Numbered from the stretch's first letter, positions 1-10,099 are shown. The stretch: 64,000 nt of DNA from Oegoconia quadripuncta (GCA_949316235.1 OX438758.1:19370694-19434693); one strand, 5' to 3'. Notes: generated by a model not told the origin, from the letters alone. Numbers and translations are program-made.

Positions 1-185
1 CCTGTTCTATTGTATTAATTAGACTGAATATGGCCAAGCGCCCTATCCATGCTTGCTTATCATCCAAATCTACTCTAATCTAGTCTGTAATTTTATAACA
101 TTTCTGTTTCATGGTATTTTGAAATTTTTATTGTCCACTGGAACCTTATTATAAAAGCGTATACAAGACTTAGTACTTTGTGTAA
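1..185 (-). mobile_element. LINE-A-like non-LTR retrotransposon fragment
   Basis: On the minus strand this stretch gives the conserved end of the LINE-A reverse transcriptase polypeptide: a phrase close to IRFYNKVPVD around 150-165 and LDDKQAW around 45-60, the same order as in the better copies at 39.6 and 49.5 kb. It runs off the window edge and has stops between the two motifs, so it is a decayed fragment. Recognition rests on comparison with the other copies in this window. Confidence 0.7.
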
Positions 186-628
186 ACAATTGACATGAAC
201 AGCAAGCTTATTTACCTATATCACTGTTTTCTTTAGGGATATCACTTTATTATAAAATAATGCGTAAAGTAGGCATAAACGCGCACTTACCGCATCGAGT
301 GTTTCCTTCCAGTCGCAAGGATCTCGCGGGGGGTCATGGCCGTGTCCATTTCTCTACATAAGAGTGTTCGAGGTTGTTGCAACGCTTATGTTTGGGATAT
401 CGCTGACAACAACAACAAACAAACAACAAAATATTCTCTATTGCACAACAATAACAAACATAACACATGGAAAAAAAAACAAGAGAACAATACAATTTGG
501 CGGCTTTATCACTAAATCTCTTCCAAGTAACCTTTGGGAAAGGAAGCATTATGTATAAGTAATAGGTAGCGTGTGCGATAAACTAATTTCAATAAAATAA
601 ATTACTTAAATAAATACACACCAACATA
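186..628. other. AT-rich stretch, no feature seen
   Basis: Low-complexity AT-rich DNA with a CAACAACAAACAAAC-like run near 405-430. The short open frames on both strands have no recognisable motif and are probably chance. Confidence 0.5.
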
Positions 629-1049
629 TTGGGTTTTTACTTATGAAATTGTAGTTTTTTTTCTTCGTTAATCATATGTACCAATTCCTGCAACTTTCAA
701 AGCTATATCCAAATTTGTTTTTTATTTGGAAAATGGAATATTATTTCAAAGTTTCACATGAAATATTTTTTAATTTCTGGGCTGAATCACATAATAAAAA
801 AAATTTGAACAAACTCTTTACACGTGCTTCCCATAATCATTTCTTAGATTCGCTGAAACTTTTATAAAGCGGTTACTTTCAAAAATTAGCGCTGCCTATA
901 CTTAACCTAATGGTATCCGATAATACACACAAAGTATAGCTAAATTTGAATTTGCCGTTCCCAAAAAAAAATCAAAAATGTTTGTATGGAGAAAACAGTC
1001 TTAATGAAATTCTTCATACAAAACGCCAATTTCATAGGTAAGGACCTAA
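629..1049 (+). mobile_element. M1 miniature inverted-repeat element (copy 1)
   Basis: It starts TTGGGTTTTTACTTATGAAA and ends with the inverted form TTTCATAGGTAAGGACCTAA, flanked by TA on both sides. The interior matches four other copies in this window (about 22.5, 32.6, 41.2 and 47.3/52.4 kb). There is no coding capacity. TA duplication and inverted ends suggest a Tc1/mariner-type non-autonomous element, though no matching transposase is present here. Confidence 0.85.
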
Positions 1050-1636
1050 TATATACATAATATAAGCAATATATAAGTAAATTTACACAAAATAAATAGT
1101 ACGTAACTAAGTACACAGTGTACACAGTGCACAGAGTATTGGAATCGATTTCAGAGAAAAAAAAATAAAGAGAAGACAGTTGAAAGAGGAGAGACAGAAG
1201 AACTAGAGCTAGCTACAGTTCCTTCATTTGAGCCTTGAAAACATTCAGTGACTGACCTCTAACTGATTCAGATAGTGACCAACATTTGGCATAAAGGTCT
1301 GGACACTATGTACATACCTACCTATAGATTATAAATAATAAGCTGTATGTAAGTGGGCACTAAAAAGCAAAACAACATCATTAAATTAACCAAAAGCAGA
1401 TCTCATTTTTGGAAGTCAAACTCTAAAGAAGCCTTATTTGGCAGACACCAAAAAGCCGCGCTGAATGTGCTTTTATTTAAGGGGACTTATAAACCAGGCG
1501 TTTCGACTTTAAATACGTAGAAACAATGTGTACGGTTATGGAAAGTATTTCTTATGTTTATAATTTTCAAGCTCGTGTGTATATTTTTTTTTATTTATTA
1601 ATTTATTTATTTAACACTTTATTGTATATCAGCATA
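1050..1636. other. No feature seen
   Basis: AT-rich sequence with a purine-rich patch near 1155-1215. No splice-flanked open frame or repeat family recognised. Confidence 0.5.
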
Positions 1637-2161
1637 GGGGCCGTCCATAAATTACGTCATCGATTTTTTCAGATTTTAAACCCCCCCCCCCTATAATCAT
1701 CCTATCGTCATTTCTTAATGACCCCCCCCCCCCCCCCTTCTCCCAAAATTGACGTCATTACTAGTTTGACAAATTATTTAAGTATTGTGTTTATTATCAA
1801 TACATAGTATAAAACAAAGTCGCTTTCGCTGTCTGTCCCTATGTATGCTTAGATCTTTAAAACTACGCAACGGATTTTGATGCGGTTTTTTTAAATAGAT
1901 AGACTGATTCTTAAAGAAGGTTTATATGTATAATACATGTAAGTACCACGGGCGAAGCCGGGGCGGGCAGCTAGTATTTTACTAGGTGTGCTGGAAGAAA
2001 TTTCTTTTTAGAAATAATCTTTTTGTATGTGAAAAATAAACTATAAATAAATAAATAAGAATGACGTCAAAACACCCCCATCTATCATTTACCGTCATCC
2101 GCAGACCAACACCCCCCCCCCCCCCCCCTAATTTAGAATGACGTAATATATGGACGGCCCC
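1637..2161. mobile_element. C-rich miniature DNA transposon with inverted ends
   Basis: The left end reads GGGGCCGTCCATAAATTACG and the right end is its near-perfect inverse, flanked by ATA on both sides (1634-1636 and 2162-2164), a possible 3-bp duplication. Runs of C lie at about 1681-1692, 1723-1738 and 2111-2128. There is no transposase. A Helitron-like insertion occupies about 1797-1974. These ends are a recurrent insect type; the superfamily is left open. Confidence 0.75.
1797..1974 (+). mobile_element. Helitron-like non-autonomous element
   Basis: The 3' end is a GC-rich inverted segment (GGCGAAGCCGGGGCGG) followed by CTAG and then T, the arrangement expected of a Helitron 3' terminus. 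A possible start is TC after A at 1797. It lies inside the C-rich element, so it is the younger insertion. Similar 3' ends occur near 15637 (+) and 44452 (-). The 5' boundary is uncertain. Confidence 0.6.
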
Positions 2162-2230
2162 ATACACGTCAAACAAGGAGAATATTAAAATATACAAAAG
2201 TTTTTTTATTAGTTGATCAAAATTAATTCA

Positions 2231-2378
2231 GCCCCTAGATTATATAACTCAATCGGCATCGTCATCGATTACGTTGACCAATGAGAAGCCGTCAAATAGC
2301 GAGCGCGCGATGAGTCAACCAATCCCATGTCAGAACGTAACCGTTGACGATAACGATGAAATTATATAATAGAGCCCC
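2231..2378. mobile_element. Small palindromic MITE (copy 1)
   Basis: About 148 bp with imperfect inverted arms of some 45 bp: GCCCCTAGATTATATAACTC on the left and an inverse of GGGGCTCTATTATATAATTT on the right. A second copy is at 8597-8748 and a degraded one near 59409-59535. No coding capacity. Confidence 0.75.
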
Positions 2379-3039
2379 AGGACAGCCAATCAATTGCAGT
2401 ATTTAACAAAAGGTTAAAAGAGCATTACCTCTCCCATCTTTCGTGATATTATTATGTGTAATGTAGGTTTCTAATATATATTTTATGTCATGCATATGTT
2501 TCGCAGTAGTTATATGTATTATATTTAATGTAAGTTTATTATTTTCGTTATCTTTTCTTTTTTTATTTGTATTATTATTCGTTGTAACTAGTATATTTTT
2601 TTACACAATTTTCTGCTAACCCCAAATTGTACTTGGTAAAAGTAGTCTATGTCTACAAATAACACATAACAAAGCATGGAACTAGCAGCTTGACTGTAAA
2701 GTTATTTATCTCATTTGTATTACTGCAATAAAGTATACCTATTCAACATATAAAAAAGAACAACCCTTCAGTTTCCTGTGCTCCTTCTCAAAGGAAGACT
2801 GTATATTTCGAACGCCTAGTAACTTCAAGAAGTCTATTTTCAAGTGTAAATTTTACCTATGAAAATAAAGTATGGATTGATCGAACTTTCACCTATCCTT
2901 ATGCAAAATATTAAGTCATTCTGATGCTCCGAAATGACTTAAACGAAACCTATACACTTTCACATTTATTATGATGACGTGATTAGGTTAGCGATATGGT
3001 TTTGGATTACAAAAGTTGCAGTGCAAGGACTGTGACGCC
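2379..3039. other. No feature seen
   Basis: AT-rich intergenic-type sequence. No repeat family or exon-like frame identified. Confidence 0.5.
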
Positions 3040-3330
3040 GTTTCCTGTCGCGACACTTTACCGCGTAGTTTGATTAGGCCCTAACGCGCTCACCTGCGCG
3101 CGCACAGCCTTTTTGCAACACCGTGCCGCCGCCGCCGCCCCGTAGATTTACTGCGCATTGTCACACAGAGACTTAGTGTTAGCACTGGAAAGGGCACGAA
3201 TCTCGCGAGCTGAATCAGACACGGCGCTCTCTCAGTATACTAGCCGACCAGCGAAAACACGTGTGTCATGAAAAAGGGTGTTAAAAATCAAAATCCACGG
3301 TGAAAAGTAATGGGAATTGTCTTTTTGTAA
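3040..3330 (+). promoter_or_regulatory. Candidate host promoter and non-coding first exon
   Basis: A GC/CpG-rich island in AT-rich surroundings, with a (GCC)n run near 3125-3140. It contains an arthropod-type initiator-like CTCAGTATA at about 3232 and a good splice donor (ATC|GTGAGT) at 3330/3331. A short ATG frame at about 3268 stops after some 11 codons, so an exon here would be 5' UTR. No TATA box is clear at the right spacing. It could equally be a conserved regulatory island. Confidence 0.3.
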
Positions 3331-3411
3331 TCGTGAGTAGTGCACAAACGTTTAGCCCAATATTTTGTGTATTACCACGTGTGTAGGCTCGAACAGTCAT
3401 AAATTTTCTTT

Positions 3412-3745
3412 TCTTTTTTTTTTGCACGACGGGTTCGTACTTGATCTCAATCACACCTGATGTTAAGTGAAGATGATATCGAAGATGGAATCGTATTGAA
3501 CCGGAAATCCCAACACATTTGGGGGACTGGCTATCTTATCTCTGACAACCGGAACACAACAATGCTATTAACATTGCTGCTTGGCGGCAGACTTAGATAA
3601 GATGGTGGTAGCTAGCCAGGCGGACATTTTAAAATGTCCTACCACCAACCAAACCGAGTACTTAAACATGTACCCCGCTGGGGATCGAACCCGCGACCTC
3701 CGAATCGAAAACCTAATGTTGTTTACATTGAGCCACGGAGGCGGA
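3412..3745 (-). mobile_element. S1 SINE, near full length
   Basis: In reverse it begins with the tRNA-like head (CCTCCGTGGCTCAATG, then box B GGTTCGATCCC) and ends with GTGCAAAAA. The A and B boxes mark an RNA polymerase III promoter. Several substitutions against the window consensus indicate moderate age. Confidence 0.88.
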
Positions 3746-3918
3746 TAAAATTAATTGTTATCTTCATACTAAAGCATTACCTTAATATATTATTTAATTA
3801 GCTGTATGTTAAATTATAACTGTTGGTTCTCGTAAGAATGTAACTAATGTATAATGTTCTATGGATAAATAAACTAAAAAGAAAAAGTAGAATTGGAAAA
3901 TTTAGAAAAGTCACAGAG

Positions 3919-4082
3919 AATTAAATAACTGGCAACTGTAATAAATAAGATCAACAGCTTGACGACCTATTGGTGTAGAAGGTAGTACCGCAGCCTATGA
4001 ACCAATGGTTGCAGGTTCCATTCCCGCTAGAGGTCAATGTTTGCCTGAGTCATGTTTTTAAGAATATTTATATATGTTTACC
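3919..4082 (+). mobile_element. S2-type SINE with shared 5' flank (copy 1)
   Basis: tRNA-like head (GACGACCTATTGGTGTAG, degenerate box B GGTTCCATTCCC) and a short S2 body ending ATATATGTTTACC. The first 40 bp lie upstream of the usual S2 start, yet the same 40 bp precede the copy at 4575-4738, which has exactly the same length. Confidence 0.75.
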
Positions 4083-4574
4083 AAGAAAATGAAAATATCA
4101 TCCCGCAAGCAAACCGGCAGTGTTAATAATTTATTTTGGGAAAAGCTGCATCGATTTCCATGACACATGGCTAGAAAGCTCACCTCAAACACCTCTTTCG
4201 AAAAAAAAAAACCAGTTTCCCACCTGTTCGGCCATTTTGGTGCTGCTATGCCACAGACAGACACATATACATACTTCAAACTTATAATATCCCTCTATGA
4301 GTCGGGGATATATATCAAAATATTTTTTCAAATCTCTTCTAGATAATGATGTATCCATGGTTATCAATGTCCCGCTCTTCTACGCCGAATATGGTGGTGG
4401 CGGTCCAATTTGGCGTCGTTTCCTTTAGATTTGTAGGTGATTTCTTTGTTAATCCTATTTTTATAATTGTTTGCGAGTTAAAAGACTTGTAAAAAATATT
4501 TTTTCCCATTGAATAGCTGGTTTATTAGCGCAGTCTAGAGTAAAAAAGTCTATGTATATAGTTTTTCTTATCTA
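4083..4574. other. Old repeat debris
   Basis: Around 4215-4310 is a stretch with GCCATTTTGG and CCACAGACAGACACA that recurs in weaker form near 5090 and 30560, so it is probably the 3' part of an old interspersed repeat. The rest is AT-rich and unassigned. Confidence 0.4.
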
Positions 4575-4738
4575 AATTAAATAACTGGCAACTGTAATAA
4601 ATAAGATCGATAGCTTGACGACCTATTGGTGTAGAAGGTAGCACCGTAGCTTATAAACCAATTGTTGCGGGTTCGATTCCCGCTAGAGGTCAATATTTGC
4701 CTGAGTCGTGTTTTTAAGAATATTTATATATGTTTACC
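4575..4738 (+). mobile_element. S2-type SINE with shared 5' flank (copy 2)
   Basis: Same 164-bp unit as 3919-4082, displaced by 656 bp, with roughly ten differences by eye. Box B (GGTTCGATTCCC) is better preserved here. The equal boundaries suggest either a longer S2 subfamily or local duplication. Confidence 0.75.
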
Positions 4739-5211
4739 TTAAATAAATCTTATTTTATCCAACCGTCCAGCCAATTGGACGAAGTAAAAGCACAAAAAAA
4801 ATATCTAATTAATGAGTTACTAATACATTAAAATTTCTATTCTAATCAATCACAAGGACTTGTAAACTTGATAACACTACCTACAGGTTACTTTTCTAAG
4901 TTTGATGCGATACCGAATACAATAGGAAATTTAATATTTCTTGAAATAGCCACAAACAGAATATTTAAAAAACCCTTTAGACACTATGATTACATCACAA
5001 ACAAACCAAGTGTGTTATACAAGGTCCATATCTTCGATAGGCTGAACATGACTAAAACTATCTCGCACATATCAAAACCATCTCGTTTTGCTGTTTTGGC
5101 GTTATAATACCACAGACGAACACATAGATAAACAAAGAAATCGAAGTTGAAATTTTTGAATCGTGAGTTAAAAACTATTTTGGACAACATATTGAGTTTA
5201 TTTTATGACTG

Positions 5212-5345
5212 TGAAACTAAAGGTTACGGGTTCGAATCCCGCTAGGGGTAAATGTTTGTATTAATAAGAATATTTATTTTTAGTGATGGATGTTTATATA
5301 AATATTATATGGAACTAGATATGACTGGTGTATAATGTGCGAAAT
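5212..5345 (+). mobile_element. S2 SINE, 5'-truncated
   Basis: It contains box B (GGTTCGAATCCCGCTAGGGG) and an internally deleted S2 body ending GTGCGAAATATTTA. The A box is missing. It abuts the candidate exon at 5374. Confidence 0.75.
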
Positions 5346-5373
5346 ATTTACATTTTATATTTATTTTTTGCAG

Positions 5374-5535
5374 ATTATACCAGTCAACGATATTAAATAC
5401 TTTTCGCGAACTATGATCGATAGATCACTGCGCAGCCGCTACCCAGAGGTACAAACCATATATAAACTTATAGGTCAACGATCGCGTGAGCGGCCAGTAT
5501 TTAACTTAGGCCGTCATGATAATTACAATCAATAA
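5374..5535 (+). CDS. Candidate terminal exon of an unidentified host gene
   Basis: A polypyrimidine tract and TTTTTTGCAG end at 5373. A phase-0 frame of 53 codons follows with a TAA stop. The peptide (starting IIPVNDIKYF, containing SRYPEVQTIYKLIG and ending HDNYNQ) is charged and not low-complexity, unlike most chance frames nearby. An AATAAA lies at 5745-5750. I do not recognise the family. No partner exon could be joined in frame within the window. A chance frame after a chance acceptor remains possible. Confidence 0.35.
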   Translation: MIPVNDIKYFSRTMIDRSLRSRYPEVQTIYKLIGQRSRERPVFNLGRHDNYNQ

Positions 5536-5759
5536 CCTCACTCACTATACATAAACCGAATAGCAACTATTAATCTGACCTTCCCGAAGTGTTTCCAGAG
5601 AGAAAATTGAATGTTTATCCGCACCATACAGCCACATATCACATGCTAAAGTATCTCTAAACGTAACATATATAAAATCGAAAATCGCTCAACAAGAACA
5701 CCCGATAAAAGTTATTGAAAAGTATCGAGGACTTAACTGTGATAAATAAACTTTAAGTA

Positions 5760-5945
5760 GCTCAATAGCGGCGCGTGCGAGGGGGACATGTTGATGGTGA
5801 ATCGTGTGCGTGGGAGGGAGACAGGGATAGCGTGAAGAGCAAAGGGGTGAACAAAACAAACATTGGGCGGCAATTACAAGCGCCCGCGGTGCGCGCGTCG
5901 CCGGCGTGCCGGCTCGCTACGACGAATGGTAAATACCATTACTTA
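5760..5945 (+). promoter_or_regulatory. GC-rich island
   Basis: CpG-rich patch (GCGCCCGCGGTGCGCGCGTCG near 5878-5898) in AT-rich surroundings, with a possible splice donor (AATG|GTAAAT) near 5927. It could be a first exon, a regulatory island or an unmethylated relic. No coding signal. Confidence 0.25.
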
Positions 5946-6224
5946 CTCTTCGAATGCATTTATTGTGAAAATAACTTATTTTACACTTTATTGTATACAC
6001 AATATATAGAACATAAGTCATTATAATTTTTTAATTGAAAAAAATATATCAGATATTAAATTTAGAAATATTTTTTTAGTAGCTTCCTACCCTCTAATCC
6101 CTCCGAGTGAATTAAAGAATTGGCTGTGTGAGCGCCAAACCTTTATCTGTCCAAAAAGACATCCGTTACAAAATAAAATCAATTTCTATACTAAGATCAA
6201 AGTTTTATTCATGTGTTTTTATTT

Positions 6225-6455
6225 TTCATTTACCCTAATATTTATTTGTATTTACCCTAATACAAATAAATATTCTTGGACATATACACAGCGCCATCTA
6301 ATTCCATACTAAGCACTAGGTTTGTATTATGGATATCAGATGGTTGATGTATCCACTACACAAATATATTTTTTTTTTGGATATATACGCATCTTACAAA
6401 TGAAATGAAAACATCCATAACTCGGGTGCACTTGTCCATATTCATCATACAAACG
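6225..6455 (-). mobile_element. S2 SINE lacking its tRNA head
   Basis: In reverse it carries the long S2 body: the CATCCATAACTCGGGTGCAC inverse, the T/A-rich spacer, then the tail segment with GCGCCATCTA. The head after ATGCCTCTAGCG is missing. It matches the better copy at 57275-57545. Confidence 0.75.
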
Positions 6456-6669
6456 TATGCCTCTAGCGATATTGGAATAAAATCCGATAAGCAGTTTTCC
6501 GTGAAACGCAATCAAATAAACAAAAGAACAATTTCCTATTTTTTTTTTATTAACTTAAATAAATATTCTAAATTTCATATCAATCAGACACCAGCAAGTT
6601 GTTGAAAAATTATTTGCAAATTTTGAAATACATACTTCTAATTAGCTTACTGACTTACTTGTAATATAT

Positions 6670-7222
6670 GCAATATAGGGTTTACGAATCGGAGTTCGAT
6701 CCCCATGAGTACATGTTTAAGTACTCGGTTTGGTTGGTGGTAGGGCATTTTAAATGTCCGCCTGGCTAGCCTTCACCATCTTATATAAATCTGCCGCCAA
6801 ACAGCAATGTTAATAATAAATAATAATAATAAATAAATATTTCGGACACTTACACCAATCATCTAGTACCAACCAAACTAAGCAAAGCTTGTGCTATGGA
6901 TACTAGATAACGGATAAATATTTATATAAACATCCATGACTCGGGAATAAATGTTCGTATTCATCACACAAACATTTACCCCTCGCGGGATTCGAACCCG
7001 CAACCGTTGGTTTCGCTGACAGGGTCACTATCCACTACACCAACCGGTCGTCGGTGTAGTGGATAGTTAATAGCATTGTTGTGTTCCGGGTGTCAGAGAT
7101 GAGATAGCCAGTTCCCCAAACATTTGGGTTTCCGGGTCAGTACGCTTACACCTTCGGCCTCATCTTCACTTAACATCAGGTGTGATTGAGGTCAGCTGCT
7201 AACCCGTTGTGCACAAAAAAAA
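6670..7222 (+). mobile_element. S1 SINE split by an S2 insertion
   Basis: The first part (6670-6815) has a damaged head and the body through CAGCAATGTTAATA. The second part (7066-7222) resumes at GTTAATAGCATTGTTGTG and runs to the GTGCACAAAAAA tail. The 7-bp GTTAATA is present on both sides of the insert, proving the order of events: S1 first, S2 second. Confidence 0.88.
6816..7065 (-). mobile_element. S2 SINE nested in S1, with 5' foldback
   Basis: Full S2 in reverse: tail, body with ATCCATGACTCGGGAATAAA, box B (inverse of GGTTCGAATCCCGCGAGGGG) and head ending GGTCGTC at 7052. It is flanked by GTTAATA duplications (6809-6815 and 7066-7072). Beyond the normal 5' end there are extra bases GGTGTAGTGGATA (7053-7065) that repeat the S2 head in the opposite orientation, giving a 14-bp hairpin stem with CTATCCACTACACC at 7028-7041. 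Confidence 0.88.
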
Positions 7223-7379
7223 GCTTTTAGACTTCTCCAGTGCAGGTCAATTTAATCTGTATTCAAAATGAGGGCGCCATTGAACGGAATACACCCCCTT
7301 AACACACTTGGTTTGTTAACTGAATAACATAATTATTTTCAATTTTACATTACCTAGATCAATATTAAATCTACTAGTT

Positions 7380-7575
7380 TAGTAAAAACGTGACTGGTTA
7401 TCGAACCCGGATCTCTGTGCAAGTGTATACATTCCATACGTGCCACCGCTGCATACATAGGCAGGGTCACAGGTGACCATTAATATACAGGGGATACAGT
7501 CGGAAGCTGCGTGAGTGATCACCCGCTCCCGGTGTTGCGGCTACGGATGGATGATGGATGGATGATGGATGGGTG
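7380..7575 (-). repeat. tRNA-like remnant and GATG microsatellite
   Basis: An inverse box B (TTATCGAACCCGG, about 7398-7410) suggests a decayed tRNA-derived SINE on the minus strand; its body is not recognised. A run of GGATGGATGATG units follows at about 7544-7572. Confidence 0.4.
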
Positions 7576-7616
7576 GTCGAGGAATGTAGAAAACGTTCCA
7601 GGTAGTAGTCGAAGAA

Positions 7617-7900
7617 ATCAAAATCAAAAATGCTTTATTTTGTAGGTACACAGAGGACACTTAAAATAGTCAGATTTTACATTTTTAAAGCTACTGCTTG
7701 TTCAAAAGGCAATTTTCCCCTGAGAAGAACAAGCAAGAAACACGAGGGGCCTCTCTTTTAAAAAAGTTTTTATATTACAAAATTATTAATTATTAATTTA
7801 TATTATACTATTTCATTATTAATTGTGAAATAGCCTGGTTATGCGAACGGGCTGGTTATGTCCATGATTGTTTATCATCTAAATAGTTTGTTTTTATAAA
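7617..7900 (-). mobile_element. LINE-A 3' end
   Basis: It begins with AATCAAAATCAAAAATGC, the inverse of the LINE-A tail. It continues through the 3' UTR signature with AAGAACAAGCAAGAAA and reaches the reverse of the C-terminal codons (HSWT stop region near 7860). It is 5'-truncated with only about 285 bp left. Confidence 0.85.
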
Positions 7901-8040
7901 AATATTGCTTGGGATACAACTGCATCACTTGTTTATTTTGTTACCTACTATTCAAATTACTGCTCGTCCAATAGTCCAGAGAAGAAAGAGCAAGAAAGTA
8001 CAATATGCTCAGTTTATATTGTTGTATTTACGTATAATAA

Positions 8041-8115
8041 AAATAAATAAATATCTTTGCACATACACACAGCGCCATCTAGTTCCACACTAAGCAACTA
8101 GGCTTGTATTATGAA
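8041..8115 (-). mobile_element. S2 SINE tail fragment
   Basis: Inverse of the S2 3' end with GCGCCATCTAGTTCCACACT. It is broken off just before the S1 copy at 8128. Confidence 0.7.
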
Positions 8116-8127
8116 GCTTATGACTTT

Positions 8128-8425
8128 AACCGCCTCCGTGGCTCAATGTAAACAACATTGGGTTTACATTTCGGAGGTCGCGGGTTCGATCCCCAGCGGG
8201 ATACATATTTAGTACTCGGTTTGGTTGGTGGTAGGGCATATTAAATGTTCGCCTGGCTAGCTACCACCATCTTATTTAAATCTGCCGCCAAACAGCAATG
8301 TTAAAAGCATTGTTGTGTTCCGGTTGTCAGAGAAAAGATAGCCAGTCCCCCAAATAAGATGGGGTTTACGGATCAGTACGGTACCCTTCGGCCTCCTATT
8401 CACTTAACATCAGGTGTGATTGACT
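8128..8425 (+). mobile_element. S1 SINE, 3'-truncated
   Basis: Head with CCGCCTCCGTGGCTCAATG, box B GGTTCGATCCCC and body through CAGGTGTGATTGA. The final GTTGTGCATAAAA tail is absent. Confidence 0.88.
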
Positions 8426-8568
8426 CCACTCCTGATTACGAAGTAGTTTCCACTAGGAACCATAGCAGAGTTCAGGCGAAATTCTTGGACTTACTAAAAG
8501 TTCCAACAATATCGGCTGAAATCTGGCGTGAAAATATTTTGAATTTATTTGGAGAATTTCATTATTAA
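8426..8568 (+). pseudogene. Unidentified coding-like fragment
   Basis: An open frame continues out of S1 and gives a non-repetitive peptide with DYEVVSTRNHSRVQAKFLDL and WRENILNLFGEFHY before a TAA. The composition looks protein-like and it starts exactly at the S1 break, so it may be the C-terminus of a transposon or gene fragment. I do not recognise it. Confidence 0.3.
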
Positions 8569-8596
8569 ACATGTAATTGTATGTGTAAATGTATGT

Positions 8597-8748
8597 CTGC
8601 CCTTAGATTACGTAACTTCATCGGTATCGTTATCGATTACGTTGACCAATGAGAAACCGTTAAATTGCCGAGCGAGCGATGAGCCAACCAATCACATGTC
8701 AGAACGTAACCGATGACGATAACGATGAAATTATGTAATAGAACCCCT
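8597..8748. mobile_element. Small palindromic MITE (copy 2)
   Basis: Second copy of the element at 2231-2378, sharing GATTACGTTGACCAATGAGA and inverted arms that end near CCCTTAGATTACGTAACTTC and its inverse. Confidence 0.75.
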
Positions 8749-8776
8749 GATCTTAGTATTTGTAATCGATTGATCT

Positions 8777-9142
8777 GTTTGGTGTAGTGGTTAGAAACTC
8801 TGCTGCTATATCAAAAAGTCGCGGGTTCGAATCCCGCTAGGGGCATATGTTTGTATGATGATTACAGACACGAAATGAAATGAAATGAAATGAAAATCAT
8901 GAAATGAAAATCATTTATTCATGTAGGCAATACAATATGCACTTATGAACGTCATTTGTTTTCCCGTGTTCACGTGTTCCCGAGTTCGAGTTTTTCATTT
9001 ATTCATGTATTTATTTACAAAAAAAAAATGTATTTGTGTAGTTTATCAACCACCTGGTACCTATCCATAACACAAGCCTAGATGCTTACTGTGGACCTAG
9101 ATGGCGCTGTGTGTTTGTGCAAAGACATTTATTATTTATTAA
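8777..9142 (+). mobile_element. S2 SINE interrupted by a LINE tail
   Basis: Head at 8777-8850 (TTGGTGTAGTGGTTAG, box B GGTTCGAATCCC). The body stops at 8872 and resumes at 8971 (CACGTGTTCCCGAG). The 3' part has TAGATGGCGCTGTGTG and ends ATTTATTATTTATT. The interruption is a separate insertion flanked by CACG. Confidence 0.82.
8873..8970 (-). mobile_element. Short LINE 3' end inserted in S2
   Basis: It begins with a pentamer run (AAATG units, 8874-8895) and contains AAAATCATTTATTCATG, a typical reversed LINE 3' terminus. CACG flanks it at 8869-8872 and 8971-8974. It is a strongly 5'-truncated copy with no coding part left. Confidence 0.6.
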
Positions 9143-9455
9143 TTCGACCGGTCAAGTTCCAAAAAACCTAAACGTTAGATGCTAAGAGCGCCTCATTGGC
9201 ACTTGGTTTTGCCCCAAAAAAATACAAACAACCATAGATTATACGTATTTACGGGGAAGAATAATTTTATATTTTCAACTGGGGTGACCACTATAGAAGA
9301 ATTCAATAGAATCATATGAGGCCTTGAGAATGACTTCATACAGTTTACGAACGTGTTATATGTTTATCTAGAGTAGGGGTTAGGTATTCAAACTGTGGTA
9401 AACTTACAACACCCCTGTCTTTGCGTCGGGTGTTAAAAAAAGACGACATCGATTT
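9143..9455. repeat. Old interspersed repeat (paired with 31134-31232)
   Basis: 9143-9236 shares AATTCGACCGGTCAAGTTCC and CCTAAACGTTAGATGCTA with 31134-31232. A stretch ending TTTGCGTCGGGTGTTAAAAA at about 9420-9440 resembles the end near 30890-30912. These look like the two ends of one old family. No ORF is recognised. Confidence 0.5.
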
Positions 9456-9719
9456 TCACTGCGTTGAGGTAAAAGCAATGCAGTTGAGGGCAAAGCCCCG
9501 ACGGCCGGGGGCTCCTTTTAAGGCATTAATCGTTTGCGGAGTGATTCCGCGAACTCCAGCGATATCTCGTCCGCCATCGCTACATTTAGTAAAGAAAGCT
9601 CTGGTGAACACAACCAAGTATCTTAAACAAGTACCTACGACTACATATTGAAAATTTAAAAAAACAAAAGGAAAATTATGTCGATTTTATTCATCAAAGA
9701 CCATACACGTCGCCACTTT
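9456..9719. other. No feature seen
   Basis: A GC-rich patch (CCCCGACGGCCGGGGG, about 9497-9512) forms a small hairpin. No recognised gene. Confidence 0.4.
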
Positions 9720-10045
9720 TAACCGCCTCCGTGGCTCAATGTAAACAAAATCGGGTTTACGATTCGGAGGTCGCGGGTTCGATCCCCAGCGGGGTACATG
9801 TTTAAGGAGGTTGGTGGTAGGGCATTTTAAATGTCCACCTGGCTAGCTACCACCATTTTGTCTAAATCTGCCGCCAAGCAGCAATGTTAATAGCATTGTT
9901 GTGTTCCGGTTGTCAAAGATAAGATAGCCAGTCCCCCAAATGTGTTGGGGTTTCCGGGTCAGTACGCTTCCCCCTTCGACCTCATCTTCACTTAACATCA
10001 GGTGTGATTGAGGTCAAGTACAAACCCGTGGTGCATAAAAAAAAA
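9720..10045 (+). mobile_element. S1 SINE, nearly full length
   Basis: Head, box B (GGTTCGATCCCC) and the complete body to GTGGTGCATAAAAAAAAA are present. A short internal deletion removes part of the TTTAAGTACTCGGTTTGG stretch. Confidence 0.9.
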
Positions 10046-10099
10046 GCTATTGGAGCACAGCCTCCTCTCACTGGGTCAGGGTCATGGTCCATAATAGAC

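Noticed and set aside
3268..3303. ATG frame after the candidate promoter as a start codon
   Set aside because: It stops after about 11 codons, and joining it through the weak GTGAAA donor to the 5374 exon gives the wrong frame.
8777..8850. Possible tRNA gene
   Set aside because: It has good A and B boxes but is the head of an S2 SINE, continuous with the S2 body; no cloverleaf with proper acceptor stem is evident.
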